DNA from: Bacteroidaceae bacterium
GTDB taxonomy: Bacteria; Bacteroidota; Bacteroidia; Bacteroidales; Bacteroidaceae
Reading direction: 5' to 3'
Length of the DNA stretch: 64,000 nt
Assembly: GCA_902362375.1 (NCBI GenBank)
Contig: CABIVS010000005.1
Coordinates: 525,450 to 589,449 of the forward strand
Position 1 is the stretch's first letter. Every line of letters starts with the position of its first letter. Shown one piece after another: positions 54,805 to 64,000 of this stretch. Under the pieces are notes generated by a model. The model was not told where the DNA came from, made no database searches, and saw only the letters and a program-made list of their open reading frames with translations. A program made the translations under genes and the position numbers.

Positions 54805-55377
54805 CTACTTATTGCTTTCCTCTAAAGCGATATTCAATTTCAATACATTCACCTTTTCTGTTCCCAGCAACCCCAAAAACGGTTTTTCTATGCTTTTATC
54901 AACAATTGCTCTCACCTGTTCCTCTCTCAATCCACGTGCCTGTGCCACTCTTTTCACCTGCACATACGCACATTGAGGAGTAATATTAGGATCTAGTCCC
55001 GAACCACTGGCCGTAACCATTTCGGCTGGCACATCCGCACGATTCAAATAAGGATGATGTACAAGGAAAGTATCAATACGCGCTTTCACTTCATCCAGAT
55101 ATTCTTGATTCGTAGGCCCTTTATTACTACCTGCGGAACTCGTAGCATCATATCCGTCTCCGGCAGAAGATGGACGTCCCCAGAAATAAATATCTTTTGT
55201 AAACATCTGACCTACATTAGCCGCTCCCACTACTTTCCCATCCAGCGTAGCTACTTCGGCATTTCCTTTATTAGGACCCGCTACCTGTGCGAACACCCAC
55301 AGGATAAGGATATAGAACACGGAGAAAAAGACACAAAAAGCAAGTGTTATTTTTAATGACTTCAATAAAGTTTTCAT
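54805..55377 (-). CDS. kdpC: Potassium-transporting ATPase subunit KdpC
   Basis: 190 residues. A single N-terminal membrane helix (ITLAFCVFFSVFYILILWVF) anchors a periplasmic domain with the family motifs DIYFWGRPSSAGDGYDATSS, GSNKGPTNQEYLDEV, PAEMVTASGSGLDPNITPQC and VDKSIEKPFLGLLGTEKVN. KdpC assists the assembly and K+ affinity of the KdpFABC complex in the inner membrane. Length and order are normal, 16 bp after kdpB. Confidence 0.97.
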   Translation of the reverse strand: MKTLLKSLKITLAFCVFFSVFYILILWVFAQVAGPNKGNAEVATLDGKVVGAANVGQMFTKDIYFWGRPSSAGDGYDATSSAGSNKGPTNQEYLDEVKARIDTFLVHHPYLNRADVPAEMVTASGSGLDPNITPQCAYVQVKRVAQARGLREEQVRAIVDKSIEKPFLGLLGTEKVNVLKLNIALEESNK

Positions 55378-55393
55378 TGCTATTGTTTTTTAA

Positions 55394-57427
55394 TTAAAAG
55401 AATAAACCTACTACTAAATCTATCAATTTGATTCCCACGAAAGGAGCAATCACACCACCCACACCATAGATCAGCAGATTACGGCGAAGCAAAGCACTCG
55501 CACCTATCGGCTTGTATTGCACACCACGCAAAGCCAACGGAATCAGAATCGGAATAATAATCGCATTAAAAATGACTGCCGAAAGAATAGCACTTTCAGG
55601 ACTATGCAGATGCATGATATTCAGAGCAGCCAGTTCGGGAATGGCGATCATAAACAAGGCCGGAACGATAGCAAAATACTTCGCTACGTCATTGGCGATA
55701 GAGAAAGTAGTCAGCGTACCACGTGTCATCAGTAATTGTTTACCGATTTCCACAATCTCGATCAACTTCGTCGGGTCGTTATCCAAGTCGACCATATTAC
55801 CAGCTTCTTTCGCTGCCTGTGTACCGCTATTCATGGCTACACCTACATTGGCCTGTGCCAGAGCAGGAGCATCGTTCGTTCCGTCTCCCATCATTGCAAC
55901 CAATTTACCAGCCTGCTGTTCCTTCTTGATATATTCCATCTTATCTTCCGGTTTCGCTTCGGCGATAAAATCATCCACACCGGCTTTTTCAGCAATATAT
56001 TTTGCAGTTAACGGGTTGTCACCTGTCACCATTACCGTCTTTACTCCCATCTTACGCAGACGTTCGAAACGTTCCTGAATACCCGGTTTGATAATATCCT
56101 GCAGTTCAATAACACCAGTCACCTTTCTGTTTACACATACTACCAGCGGTGTACCACCATTGCTTGAGATAGAAGAAATAATCTCTTCCACTTCTTTCGG
56201 AAATTCATTCCCGTCACTTTCCACCATCTTACGGATGGCATCAAAAGCACCTTTACGAATCTGCGTTCCATCTGCCAGGTCTACTCCCGAACATTTGGTT
56301 TCAGCCGTAAACTTAATCATACGTGCTCCTGTTGTATTCAGATTACGCATACGAATGCCCGACTCACGTCCCAATTCTACGATAGACTTACCTTCCGGCG
56401 TTTCATCGGATAAGGAAGACAACAGACAAGTTTCCACAAAATCGTGCAGATCGACACCCGGAGCTGTATGGAAATGAGTTGCTTTACGATTACCAATGGT
56501 GATAGTACCCGTTTTATCCAGCAGTAATGTATCAATATCGCCCGCAGTTTCAACCGCTTTACCGGATTTAGTAATCACGTTAGCGCGAAGTGCACGGTCC
56601 ATACCGGCAATACCGATGGCAGAGAGAAGTCCACCGATAGTTGTCGGGATCAGACACACAAACAAAGAAATAAGCGAAGCAATAGTGATGACCGTATTAC
56701 TATAATCGGCAAACGGTTTCAAAGTCACACACACAATGACGAAAACAAGCGTAAAACCTGCCAGCAAAATAGTCAATGCAATCTCATTCGGGGTTTTCTG
56801 GCGGGAAGCACCTTCCACCAATGCGATCATCTTATCAAGAAAACTTTCTCCCGGTTGGGTAGTCACCATTACCTTTATATGATCGGACAGTACTTTCGTA
56901 CCTCCTGTTACCGAACTCTTGTCGCCACCTGCCTCACGAATGACCGGAGCAGACTCACCGGTAATGGCACTTTCATCAATAGAAGCCAACCCTTCAATAA
57001 TCTCACCGTCGGAAGGAATCACGTCTCCTGCCTCGCAGACAAACACATCCCCTTTCTTCAACTGTGAAGAACTGACAGTAACGATTTTATTGCCTTCCAC
57101 TTTCTTTGCCGGTGTCTCTTCACGAGTCTTACGCAAACTGTCGGCCTGTGCTTTACCACGTGCCTCTGCAATAGCTTCGGCAAAATTGGCAAACAGCAAA
57201 GTGATAAACAGAATGATAAACACGGCAATGTTGTAAGCAAACGAACCCTGTGAAGAATTAACAATGGAGTAGAGCGTCACAAGCAGCATGACTACCGTAG
57301 CCACCTCTACCGTAAACATAATCGGATTCTTTATCATCATTCGTGGGTTCAGTTTCACGAATGATTGTTTCAAACTTTCTATAACTTGCTCCTTTGGAAA
57401 CAAAGAAGCTGATTTATTATCTTTCAT
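55394..57427 (-). CDS. kdpB: Potassium-transporting P-type ATPase subunit KdpB
   Basis: 677 residues. The catalytic subunit hydrolyses ATP through the phospho-Asp in [19 protein letters not shown] (near residue 305). Also present are the actuator motif [18 protein letters not shown], the hinge [18 protein letters not shown] and [20 protein letters not shown]. Seven hydrophobic segments fit the family. Length equals the usual ~680. It lies between kdpA and kdpC with short gaps (18 and 16 bp). Confidence 0.98.
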   Translation of the reverse strand: MKDNKSASLFPKEQVIESLKQSFVKLNPRMMIKNPIMFTVEVATVVMLLVTLYSIVNSSQGSFAYNIAVFIILFITLLFANFAEAIAEARGKAQADSLRKTREETPAKKVEGNKIVTVSSSQLKKGDVFVCEAGDVIPSDGEIIEGLASIDESAITGESAPVIREAGGDKSSVTGGTKVLSDHIKVMVTTQPGESFLDKMIALVEGASRQKTPNEIALTILLAGFTLVFVIVCVTLKPFADYSNTVITIASLISLFVCLIPTTIGGLLSAIGIAGMDRALRANVITKSGKAVETAGDIDTLLLDKTGTITIGNRKATHFHTAPGVDLHDFVETCLLSSLSDETPEGKSIVELGRESGIRMRNLNTTGARMIKFTAETKCSGVDLADGTQIRKGAFDAIRKMVESDGNEFPKEVEEIISSISSNGGTPLVVCVNRKVTGVIELQDIIKPGIQERFERLRKMGVKTVMVTGDNPLTAKYIAEKAGVDDFIAEAKPEDKMEYIKKEQQAGKLVAMMGDGTNDAPALAQANVGVAMNSGTQAAKEAGNMVDLDNDPTKLIEIVEIGKQLLMTRGTLTTFSIANDVAKYFAIVPALFMIAIPELAALNIMHLHSPESAILSAVIFNAIIIPILIPLALRGVQYKPIGASALLRRNLLIYGVGGVIAPFVGIKLIDLVVGLFF

Positions 57428-57445
57428 ATCTTCTCTAATTCAGTA

Positions 57446-59152
57446 TTACAAACTTAAATGTTCAGCAATCGTGCTCAATGCATGTACCGGGAAGAACGAC
57501 AGAGCGGCAATAATGAAGATAACTACAAATGTCATTACTCCGAAAGTCAGTGTATCCGTCTTCAACGTACCGGCACTTTCCGGTATGAATTTCTTCTGCG
57601 CCAGTAGCCCGGCAATGGCAACCTGTCCGATAATAGGAAGGAAGCGACTCAGAATCAAAACGATACCACATGTCCAGTTCCAGAAATAAGTATTATCACC
57701 CAAGCCTTCGAAACCGGAACCGTTATTGGCGGCACAGGAAGTGTACTCGTAAAGCTGTTCACTCAAACCGTGGAATCCTAAGTTGTTCAACCACCCACCT
57801 TCACTTTCCACAAAATCCGGATGGTGTACATAAATATAACTTGAGATTGCCGTAAACACCAAGATTACAAACGGATGAAGCAGAGCTACAATCGTAGCGA
57901 TTTTCATTTCGCGGGCTTCTACTTTCTTACCGAGGAATTCCGGTGTACGTCCCACCATCAAACCGCTGATAAACACTGCAATGATAATGAATGTATAGTA
58001 GTTCATCCACCCTACACCTACACCGCCAAACCAGGTATTAATCTGCATATTCAACATTTCCATCATACCGGACAGAGGCATGGTAGAATCATGCATACCA
58101 TTCACAGAACCATTGGAAGTTACGGTCGTTACAATACTCCACAATGCGGTTGCTCCGGCTCCCAAACGCACTTCCTTACCTTCCATCGCACCATTGTCCT
58201 GTGCAATTCCCAGCTCATCGATGCGCGGATTACCCCCCATTTCCTGACTGACATTAATGCACACACCGACCAGAAAAGCGAAAAGCATTACTCCGAATAT
58301 ACTGTAAGCCAACTTCTTTCTGCGGGTATAGAAACCCAGTGCAAATACCATCGCCATCGGGATAATCAAGATAGACCAACATTCTACCATGTTAGAAAGA
58401 TAAGTCGGATTTTCCAATGGATGAGAGGAGTTCACGCCAAAATATCCACCGCCATTCGTACCCAACTGTTTAATAGGAACAATTGCGGCCGTAGGACCTT
58501 GAGAAACCATCTGTTCCTGACCTTCAAGAGTAGTGACTTTCATCTTACCGTCAAATCCCATCGGAGTTCCCTGAAGAATCAGGATAAAACCTACAATCAG
58601 AGAAAGAGGTAATAAGATACGCGTACAACTTATTACCAGAAATTGCCAGAAGTTACCAATCGTTTTGGTTGTTTTTGCAGCAATACTCTTCATAATACCT
58701 GCCATAGCAGCCATACCTGTTGCTGCGGTAATAAACTGGAAAAGCATGATGACGAACAATTGAGTAAAATAAGTCAGTCCGCTTTCACCGCTATAGTGCT
58801 GTAAGTTACAGTTCACCATAAAACTAATACAAGTATTGAATGCCTGATCCGGAGTCTGCGGTCCGTTGCCGTCCGGGTTTAAAGGCAACCATCCTTGTGA
58901 AACCAAGAGTACCATTCCCCAGAAAAACCAGAAAGCATTTAAAATCAACAATGCTTTCAGGAATTGTTTCCAGTTCATTTCTTCATTGGGGTCGATTCCA
59001 CAAACTTTATAAATGACTCTTTCGATAGGAGCCATAAAATCAGACCAGGTCTTTTCTCCTCTGTAGACCTTGGCAATGTATTTTCCCAGTGGATAAGCCA
59101 GAATCACCATCAAGGCTATCTGAACAACCACGCCTAAAATTTCTGTATTCAT
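57446..59152 (-). CDS. kdpA: Potassium-binding translocating subunit KdpA
   Basis: 568 residues, about ten membrane helices, related to K+ channels. The selectivity-filter loops can be seen around FMVNCNLQHYSGESGLTYFT, LGTNGGGYFGVNSSHPLENP and TSCAANNGSGFEGLGDNTYF. It binds K+ and passes it to the KdpB ATPase. It starts 31 bp after the kdpF stop, in a leftward operon whose promoter lies near 59430-59445. Confidence 0.98.
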   Translation of the reverse strand: MNTEILGVVVQIALMVILAYPLGKYIAKVYRGEKTWSDFMAPIERVIYKVCGIDPNEEMNWKQFLKALLILNAFWFFWGMVLLVSQGWLPLNPDGNGPQTPDQAFNTCISFMVNCNLQHYSGESGLTYFTQLFVIMLFQFITAATGMAAMAGIMKSIAAKTTKTIGNFWQFLVISCTRILLPLSLIVGFILILQGTPMGFDGKMKVTTLEGQEQMVSQGPTAAIVPIKQLGTNGGGYFGVNSSHPLENPTYLSNMVECWSILIIPMAMVFALGFYTRRKKLAYSIFGVMLFAFLVGVCINVSQEMGGNPRIDELGIAQDNGAMEGKEVRLGAGATALWSIVTTVTSNGSVNGMHDSTMPLSGMMEMLNMQINTWFGGVGVGWMNYYTFIIIAVFISGLMVGRTPEFLGKKVEAREMKIATIVALLHPFVILVFTAISSYIYVHHPDFVESEGGWLNNLGFHGLSEQLYEYTSCAANNGSGFEGLGDNTYFWNWTCGIVLILSRFLPIIGQVAIAGLLAQKKFIPESAGTLKTDTLTFGVMTFVVIFIIAALSFFPVHALSTIAEHLSL

Positions 59153-59183
59153 ATACTTTTTACCTTAAACTGTGTGTGTTACT

Positions 59184-59264
59184 TTAAAACTTCTCGGGTT
59201 TGATGAGCACATACATCAAATAACCGAAGATTGCAATACCTAATACGAATAATGCTGTGTACAT
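59184..59264 (-). CDS. kdpF: KdpF small subunit (26 aa)
   Basis: 26 residues forming one membrane helix (TALFVLGIAIFGYLMYVLIK) with a short PEKF tail, which is typical of KdpF, the peptide that stabilises the KdpABC complex. It starts ATG at 59264 after an AGGAGA ribosome site and lies immediately upstream of kdpA. Too short for routine gene callers; the call rests on position and residue pattern. Confidence 0.93.
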   Translation of the reverse strand: MYTALFVLGIAIFGYLMYVLIKPEKF

Positions 59265-59284
59265 AATCAATTCTCCTTTTTTCT

Positions 59285-59380
59285 TTAAATATTCTCAAAC
59301 CAGTCTACACATTTCCAGAACAGCCAGAAACAAGCGAAACCGCTCAACAGGCAGAAAATAAATGATAGTGTTATTCCCAT
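59285..59380 (-). CDS. Small membrane protein upstream of kdpF (31 aa)
   Basis: An ATG at 59380 opens a 31-residue frame ending TAA at 59285. The product is one hydrophobic helix (ITLSFIFCLLSGFACFWLFW) followed by KCVDWFENI. AAAAGG lies ten bases upstream of the ATG. It is the first frame after the sigma54-like promoter and is followed by kdpF after 20 bp. I do not recognise a family; a second KdpF-like helper peptide is plausible. Confidence is limited by its size. Confidence 0.6.
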   Translation of the reverse strand: MGITLSFIFCLLSGFACFWLFWKCVDWFENI

Positions 59381-59429
59381 GTTTTTACCTTTTAAATGAT
59401 TACTATAAATTTTTACTTGCCATTCTTCA

Positions 59430-59445
59430 TGCCAAATGCGTGCCA
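59430..59445 (-). promoter_or_regulatory. Sigma54-type promoter for the kdp operon
   Basis: The minus strand reads TGGCACG-CATT-TGGCA against consensus TGGCACG-N4-TTGCW: one mismatch, with exact GG-N10-GC spacing. The predicted start (about 59419) is 39 nt before the 31-aa frame. Four CATTTTGAAA-type words lie 110-216 bp upstream, where an enhancer-binding activator would bind. Confidence 0.65.
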
Positions 59446-59528
59446 CAAAAAACAAAGAATACATAATAAGCTAACATTCAATCAGATACAAACAGGCAGT
59501 AACTTTCTTACCATCCGACACACCCTTC

Positions 59529-59635
59529 CATTTTGAAAAAAGGATTCTATTTTGAAAGGCTTTCTGTTTTTTCGTGATTTCAGAAGAGAAAAAATAAACA
59601 AATTATCATTTTGAAAGGGGATTTTCATTTTGAAA
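59529..59635. promoter_or_regulatory. Two pairs of CATTTTGAAA words in the kdp/otsAB divergent region
   Basis: Copies at 59529-59538, 59548-59557 (first base T), 59607-59616 and 59626-59635. Each pair has the same 19-bp start-to-start spacing and the pairs are 78 bp apart. The arrangement suggests two composite binding sites shared by the divergent kdp and trehalose genes. The rest of 59446-59732 has no gene that I support. Confidence 0.65.
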
Positions 59636-59732
59636 AGACAAAAGGAGGATACTACATCTTTATAATCTGTTGATAATAAACGGTTAAGCATCAACATAAG
59701 TCAATTGGTACATGCTTTGCGAAGAAATAGAT

Positions 59733-61985
59733 ATGAAACTTTATATTATTGCAAACAGATTACCTGTCAAAGTAGCCGACACAAACGGCACATTCGTATT
59801 TTCGCGTAGCGAAGGCGGACTGGCAACAGGTTTGGATTCTCTCCAGACTTCTTATGAGAAGCACTGGATAGGTTGGCCCGGAATATGTACAAATGAAGAG
59901 AAGGACCAGCAAGAGATTAACGAGAAACTACAGGAAATGAATTTTCATCCGGTCTTCTTGTCGGAAAAGCAAATTGAAAACTACTACGAAGGATACAGTA
60001 ACAGTACTATCTGGCCTTTGTGTCATTACTTTTATGCTTATACCTTATATAAGAACTGTTTCTGGCAATCCTATCAACAAGTCAACCGACTCTTCTGTGA
60101 GGAGATTTGCCGGCTGATACGTCCCGGCGATAAGGTATGGATACAGGATTATCAACTGATGCTACTTCCCGGAATGTTGAGGAAAATATATCCGGAACTA
60201 AGTATCGGTTATTTCCATCATATCCCGTTCCCTTCTTACGAACTCTTCCGTATTCTTCCGGAGCGTGCCGAGATTCTGAAGGGTCTGCTGGGAGCAGACT
60301 TCATAGCTTTCCATACTCATGACTATATGCGTCACTTCATCAGTGCCGTAGAACGTGTGCTGCATCTCGACTTCAAACTGGATGAAGTACAGATCAACAA
60401 CCGGATGGTCAGAGTAGAAGCATTGCCAATGGGAATCAACTATGAATCCTATCATCAGGCTTCAGAAAATAAAGAAGTACACCAGGCCATTGAACGAACC
60501 CGGAAACTTTTCGGCGAGCATAAACTGATCCTGTCAGTAGACAGACTGGATTACAGCAAAGGCATATTGCACCGTCTTCGTGGCTTTGCCACCTTCCTCG
60601 AGCATCATGCCGAATATCACGGTAAAGTTACATTGGCAATGGTCATTGTCCCTTCACGCGATCATGTAGGCAGCTATGCGGAACTAAAAACAAAAATTGA
60701 CGAAGAAATCGGCTCTATCAACGGACGTTACTCCACAATGAACTGGACTCCCGTATGTTATTTCTATCATGGCTTTTCACTGGAAGAACTGACTGCCATG
60801 TACTATGTGGCCGACATAGCCCTCGTCACTCCACTTCGGGACGGAATGAATCTGGTAGCCAAAGAATACGTAGCTACCAAATGCGACAATCCCGGTGTAC
60901 TTATCCTTAGCGAAATGGCAGGTGCCGCCGTAGAATTGACAGACGCTATCCAAATCAACCCGAACGATACGGAACAAATAGAAAATGCTATTTGCCAGGC
61001 ACTTGAAATGCCCGAAGAGGAACAAAAACAACGCCTGCAACGTATGCAAAACATTCTGTCCGTACAGACAGTCAACAAATGGGCAGCCGACTTTGTCAAT
61101 GAACTGAACGCGACATGTATGAAAAACGATATGTTACGAAAAAAACGTATTGTAGCCGCTAGCATTGCACAAATCAAACTCAAGTATAACCATGCCAAAC
61201 AACGCCTGATTCTGCTGGACTATGATGGTACACTGACGGCTCTCAAACCACGTCCCGAGGATGCACAACCTACACCGGAACTCATTTCTATTCTACAACA
61301 ACTGGCTAGCGATCCCGCCAATCATATTGTTATCAATAGCGGGCGGGATCACTTTACATTAGAAAAATGGCTTGGCATCCTTCCTATTTCTATGGCTGCC
61401 GAACATGGGGCTTTCTATAAAGAAAACGGAGTCTGGCATAAAAACATAAAGAAGATAGAATGGGGAGCAGGTATTCTCTCTATCCTTCAAATGTTTGTAG
61501 ACCGTACTCCCCGTTCCCATCTGGAAGTGAAGGAAACTGCCCTGGCCTGGCATTATCGTGAAAGTGATGCATGGCTCGGCACATTAAGAGCCCAACAACT
61601 CGTCAACACGCTGATTTCGCTCTGTACCCGGCAGAAACTACAAATTCTGCAAGGAAATAAAGTGATCGAAATCAAATCACCGGATTGCAATAAAGGTTCG
61701 GAGGTAGGGCGTCTGCTAGCCAACAGACGTTATGATTTTGTTATAGCGATGGGAGACGACACTACAGATGAAGATATGTTTCAGGCATTACCGATGAGCG
61801 CTATCACCATTAAAATAGGTAGCGTATCCGAAGCCGCCAACTATCACCTGTCTGCCCAATCTGACGTACTTCCTTTCTTACGGTCTTTACTAGGCAAACA
61901 AAAAACTGCCACAAAAGAAGGAAGCATTAAGAATCGCCTGACTTTCGCTTTCGACTTTCTCAAAGATCTATTAAAAACTCAATAA
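59733..61985 (+). CDS. otsAB: Fused trehalose-6-phosphate synthase / trehalose-6-phosphate phosphatase
   Basis: 750 residues from the ATG at 59733 (MKLYIIANRLPVKV), preferred over an ATG seven codons earlier because the family starts here. The GT20 synthase half (about 1-465) joins UDP-glucose and glucose-6-phosphate: NRLPVKV, the HHIPFPSYELFRILP acceptor site, VDRLDYSKGILHRL and PLRDGMNLVAKEYVA. The HAD phosphatase half (from about 494) has LLDYDGTLTAL, NSGRDHFTLEKWLG and GDDTTDEDMF. Trehalose is an osmoprotectant; the gene diverges from the potassium-uptake operon kdp. Confidence 0.96.
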   Translation: MKLYIIANRLPVKVADTNGTFVFSRSEGGLATGLDSLQTSYEKHWIGWPGICTNEEKDQQEINEKLQEMNFHPVFLSEKQIENYYEGYSNSTIWPLCHYFYAYTLYKNCFWQSYQQVNRLFCEEICRLIRPGDKVWIQDYQLMLLPGMLRKIYPELSIGYFHHIPFPSYELFRILPERAEILKGLLGADFIAFHTHDYMRHFISAVERVLHLDFKLDEVQINNRMVRVEALPMGINYESYHQASENKEVHQAIERTRKLFGEHKLILSVDRLDYSKGILHRLRGFATFLEHHAEYHGKVTLAMVIVPSRDHVGSYAELKTKIDEEIGSINGRYSTMNWTPVCYFYHGFSLEELTAMYYVADIALVTPLRDGMNLVAKEYVATKCDNPGVLILSEMAGAAVELTDAIQINPNDTEQIENAICQALEMPEEEQKQRLQRMQNILSVQTVNKWAADFVNELNATCMKNDMLRKKRIVAASIAQIKLKYNHAKQRLILLDYDGTLTALKPRPEDAQPTPELISILQQLASDPANHIVINSGRDHFTLEKWLGILPISMAAEHGAFYKENGVWHKNIKKIEWGAGILSILQMFVDRTPRSHLEVKETALAWHYRESDAWLGTLRAQQLVNTLISLCTRQKLQILQGNKVIEIKSPDCNKGSEVGRLLANRRYDFVIAMGDDTTDEDMFQALPMSAITIKIGSVSEAANYHLSAQSDVLPFLRSLLGKQKTATKEGSIKNRLTFAFDFLKDLLKTQ

Positions 61986-61997
61986 AAAGCAATCAAT

Positions 61998-63788
61998 ATG
62001 AATAATTTAAATTATGGAGTGATAGGTAACTGCCGAACGGCAGCTCTCATTTCGCAGAACGGAAATATCGAATGGCTCTGTTTTCCCGATTTCGATTCTC
62101 CTTCTATTTTTGCCAGTCTGCTCGACCGGGAGAAAGGAGGAGCTTTCGGATTCGAAGTTTCCGAAGACTATTGCATCACACAAAGTTATGTCCCCCACAC
62201 CAATATTCTTTCTACTCAATTCTCCTCCGATGAAGGAGAATTCGTAGTGCTCGACTATATGCCCTGCTATCGTTCCCAAGACGAAACAGGGCATTATTTA
62301 CCTGCCGAATTATACCGCTACATACATTGGATAAAAGGAAAACCGCGTTTCAAGATCAACTACCACCCGGCTCCGAACTATGCACAGGGACAAGTGATCC
62401 TTAATATCACTCCACAGTATATCGAATCCTACTGCTCCTTTGACAACAAGGACAGACAATATTTATATGCTTCCCTGTCTCTTCAGGACATCAAAGAGAA
62501 AAAAGAAATCATTCTTGAGAAAGACGAATTTCTCCTGCTCTCCTATAACGAGAAAGTGATCCCAATCGACATAGAAAGGGAGAAAATAGAATACTGTCGT
62601 ACGCTGGTATATTGGCTGAACTGGACAGACAGAAGCAAAAAATACACTCTATATAATGACGTAATCGAACGGAGTTTATTGGTTCTGAAACTAATGTCCT
62701 ACCACAACGGAGCTGTGCTGGCAGCACTAACTACAAGCCTACCGGAAGCTGTGGGAGAAGTGCGCAACTGGGATTACCGCTTTTGCTGGCTTCGGGATGC
62801 TTCCATGTCCATCGAAACCATGTTTCAAATCGGACATACCGGTGCAGCCAAACGCTTTATGAAATTTATCCAATCCACATTCGTTTCCAAACATGACTAT
62901 CAAATTATGTATGGCATCCGGGGCGAGCACCAACTAACCGAAGTGATACTCGACCATCTATCCGGTTATAAGAACTCCAAACCTGTACGAATAGGAAATG
63001 ATGCATACCATCAGAAACAAAACGACTCTTTTGGTTACCTGATGGACCTGATTTACCAATATTATCGCCTCATGCCCGGCACACTGGATGAAATTGAAGA
63101 CATGTGGGAAATGGTAAAGACCATTTTAGCAAAAGTAGTAGAAAACTGGAGAAAGCCCGATAAGGGAATCTGGGAGATCCGGGGAGAAGGACAACACTTT
63201 GTTTCTTCCAAAGTGATGTGTTGGGTAGCTTTAGATCGCGGAGCTAAAATCGCTCAAATGCTTAACAAATATAATTATAGCGAACGTTGGCAACTGGAAG
63301 CCGAAAAAATAAAGAAAGACGTGATGAAATATGGCTGGAATAAGGAACTTCAAAGCTTCACACAGACATATAATAATCAAGCAATGGATTCTTCATTACT
63401 ATTGATGGAACCCTATGGATTTATAGAAGCAGATGATATACGCTATCATAAAACAGTGGAAGCTGTCAAGAAAGCCCTTTTCCATAAAGGACTTATGTAT
63501 CGCTATAACAGCAAAGACGATTTCGGGTTGCCTACTTCTGCTTTTACGATTTGTACATTCTGGCTTATACGGGCATTGTTTGTAACCGGCCATAAAGAAG
63601 AAGCACGCTGCCTGTTTGACGAAGTTCTGAAATACTCCAATCATCTCGGATTGTTTAGTGAAGATATTGATTTCGAAACCAAAGAACAATTGGGCAACTT
63701 CCCGCAGGCATATTCACATCTGGCATTAGTGAATACAGCTATCTTATTTGCAGAAGAAGAGAAGAGGTTATCTTTTATCCGGCCTTAA
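61998..63788 (+). CDS. Glycoside hydrolase family 15 protein (glucoamylase/trehalase-like)
   Basis: 596 residues. The N-terminal beta domain starts NLNYGVIGNCRTAALISQNG and has WLCFPDFDSPSIFASLLD. The (alpha/alpha)6 catalytic domain has EVRNWDYRFCWLRDASMSIE (near residue 255), GIWEIRGEGQHFVSSKVMCW with the predicted general acid Glu, and FSEDIDFETKEQLGNFPQAY near the end. No signal peptide, so cytoplasmic. It follows otsAB by 12 bp; together with that context a trehalase role is likely, as in other GH15 trehalases. Glucoamylase-type activity is the alternative. Confidence 0.9.
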   Translation: MNNLNYGVIGNCRTAALISQNGNIEWLCFPDFDSPSIFASLLDREKGGAFGFEVSEDYCITQSYVPHTNILSTQFSSDEGEFVVLDYMPCYRSQDETGHYLPAELYRYIHWIKGKPRFKINYHPAPNYAQGQVILNITPQYIESYCSFDNKDRQYLYASLSLQDIKEKKEIILEKDEFLLLSYNEKVIPIDIEREKIEYCRTLVYWLNWTDRSKKYTLYNDVIERSLLVLKLMSYHNGAVLAALTTSLPEAVGEVRNWDYRFCWLRDASMSIETMFQIGHTGAAKRFMKFIQSTFVSKHDYQIMYGIRGEHQLTEVILDHLSGYKNSKPVRIGNDAYHQKQNDSFGYLMDLIYQYYRLMPGTLDEIEDMWEMVKTILAKVVENWRKPDKGIWEIRGEGQHFVSSKVMCWVALDRGAKIAQMLNKYNYSERWQLEAEKIKKDVMKYGWNKELQSFTQTYNNQAMDSSLLLMEPYGFIEADDIRYHKTVEAVKKALFHKGLMYRYNSKDDFGLPTSAFTICTFWLIRALFVTGHKEEARCLFDEVLKYSNHLGLFSEDIDFETKEQLGNFPQAYSHLALVNTAILFAEEEKRLSFIRP

Positions 63789-63822
63789 AGAACGTCCTGA
63801 TTCAGAAGTTATAAAACACAGA

Positions 63823-63855
63823 AAGCCCCTTGATTCAAAATGAATCAAGGGGCTT
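63823..63855. terminator. Bidirectional terminator between the GH15 gene and the rRNA operon
   Basis: AAGCCCCTTGATTCA (63823-63837) pairs perfectly with TGAATCAAGGGGCTT (63841-63855), with a 3-nt loop. It can end both the rightward GH15 transcript and the leftward rRNA transcript. Confidence 0.9.
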
Positions 63856-63863
63856 CTTAAAAA

Positions 63864-63971
<108 letters not shown>

Positions 63972-64000
63972 ATAAGGTTATGACATGATGAAAAGTAAAA

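Noticed and set aside
59482..59697. Leftward 71-codon open frame upstream of kdp
   Set aside because: It spans the CATTTTGAAA repeats and reads as low-complexity Lys/Phe; more likely regulatory DNA.

Overview
The window is chromosomal DNA from a gut Bacteroides (order Bacteroidales). The evidence is the SusC/SusD pair behind an ECF sigma/FecR switch, many TonB-linked outer-membrane proteins, Bacteroides-type promoters (-7 box TAnnTTTG), the thrA / phosphoglycerate-mutase-like / thrC operon, and Gld-type ABC permeases. The species cannot be fixed from sequence alone.

Layout. 0-6 kb: the end of a thiamine pyrophosphokinase gene faces a leftward threonine operon (thrA, a probable homoserine kinase of the phosphoglycerate mutase fold, thrC). 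A 19-codon Thr-rich leader ORF and a terminator-like stem precede thrA. 6-15 kb, rightward: asparaginase, an AAA ATPase, radA, a GxxExxY protein, a FAD dehydrogenase, a LuxR-type regulator and a TonB receptor. 15-25.5 kb, mostly leftward housekeeping: acetyltransferase, zinc-ribbon lipoprotein, U32 protease, metA, aspartate aminotransferase, ribBA, LptF/G permease, START-like protein, plus a rightward ferredoxin. A tRNA-Met(CAT) and a GMP synthase-like gene with a gutted glutaminase domain follow.

27.7-51.2 kb is a long rightward, visibly AT-richer accessory locus: ECF sigma, FecR, SusC, SusD, a DUF4843-like lipoprotein, a PKD-like lipoprotein, an active zinc metalloprotease, a paralogue that has lost every zinc ligand, a lone carboxypeptidase-regulatory-like domain, an outer-membrane barrel, an ABC ATPase and two GldF-GldG-like permease fusions. 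It reads as a protein or peptide acquisition and processing system coupled to an ABC module.

51.2-63.8 kb is an osmotic block. A leftward kdp operon (small ORF, kdpF, kdpA, kdpB, kdpC, porin-like protein, KdpD sensor domain, separate histidine kinase) diverges from a fused trehalose-6-phosphate synthase/phosphatase and a GH15 enzyme. The shared intergenic region has a sigma54-type promoter for kdp and two pairs of a CATTTTGAAA word. The window ends in a leftward 5S rRNA gene.

The most unusual non-coding structures are: (1) four inverted pairs of a ~31-bp repeat (core ACCACAGAGGAC) between 9.7 and 20.7 kb, one pair bracketing the GxxExxY gene as an apparent element with cargo; (2) two arrays of CACRRCYGTG at exactly 22-bp spacing, both between convergent genes; (3) the thr leader; (4) a three-tier hairpin between kdpC and the porin gene.
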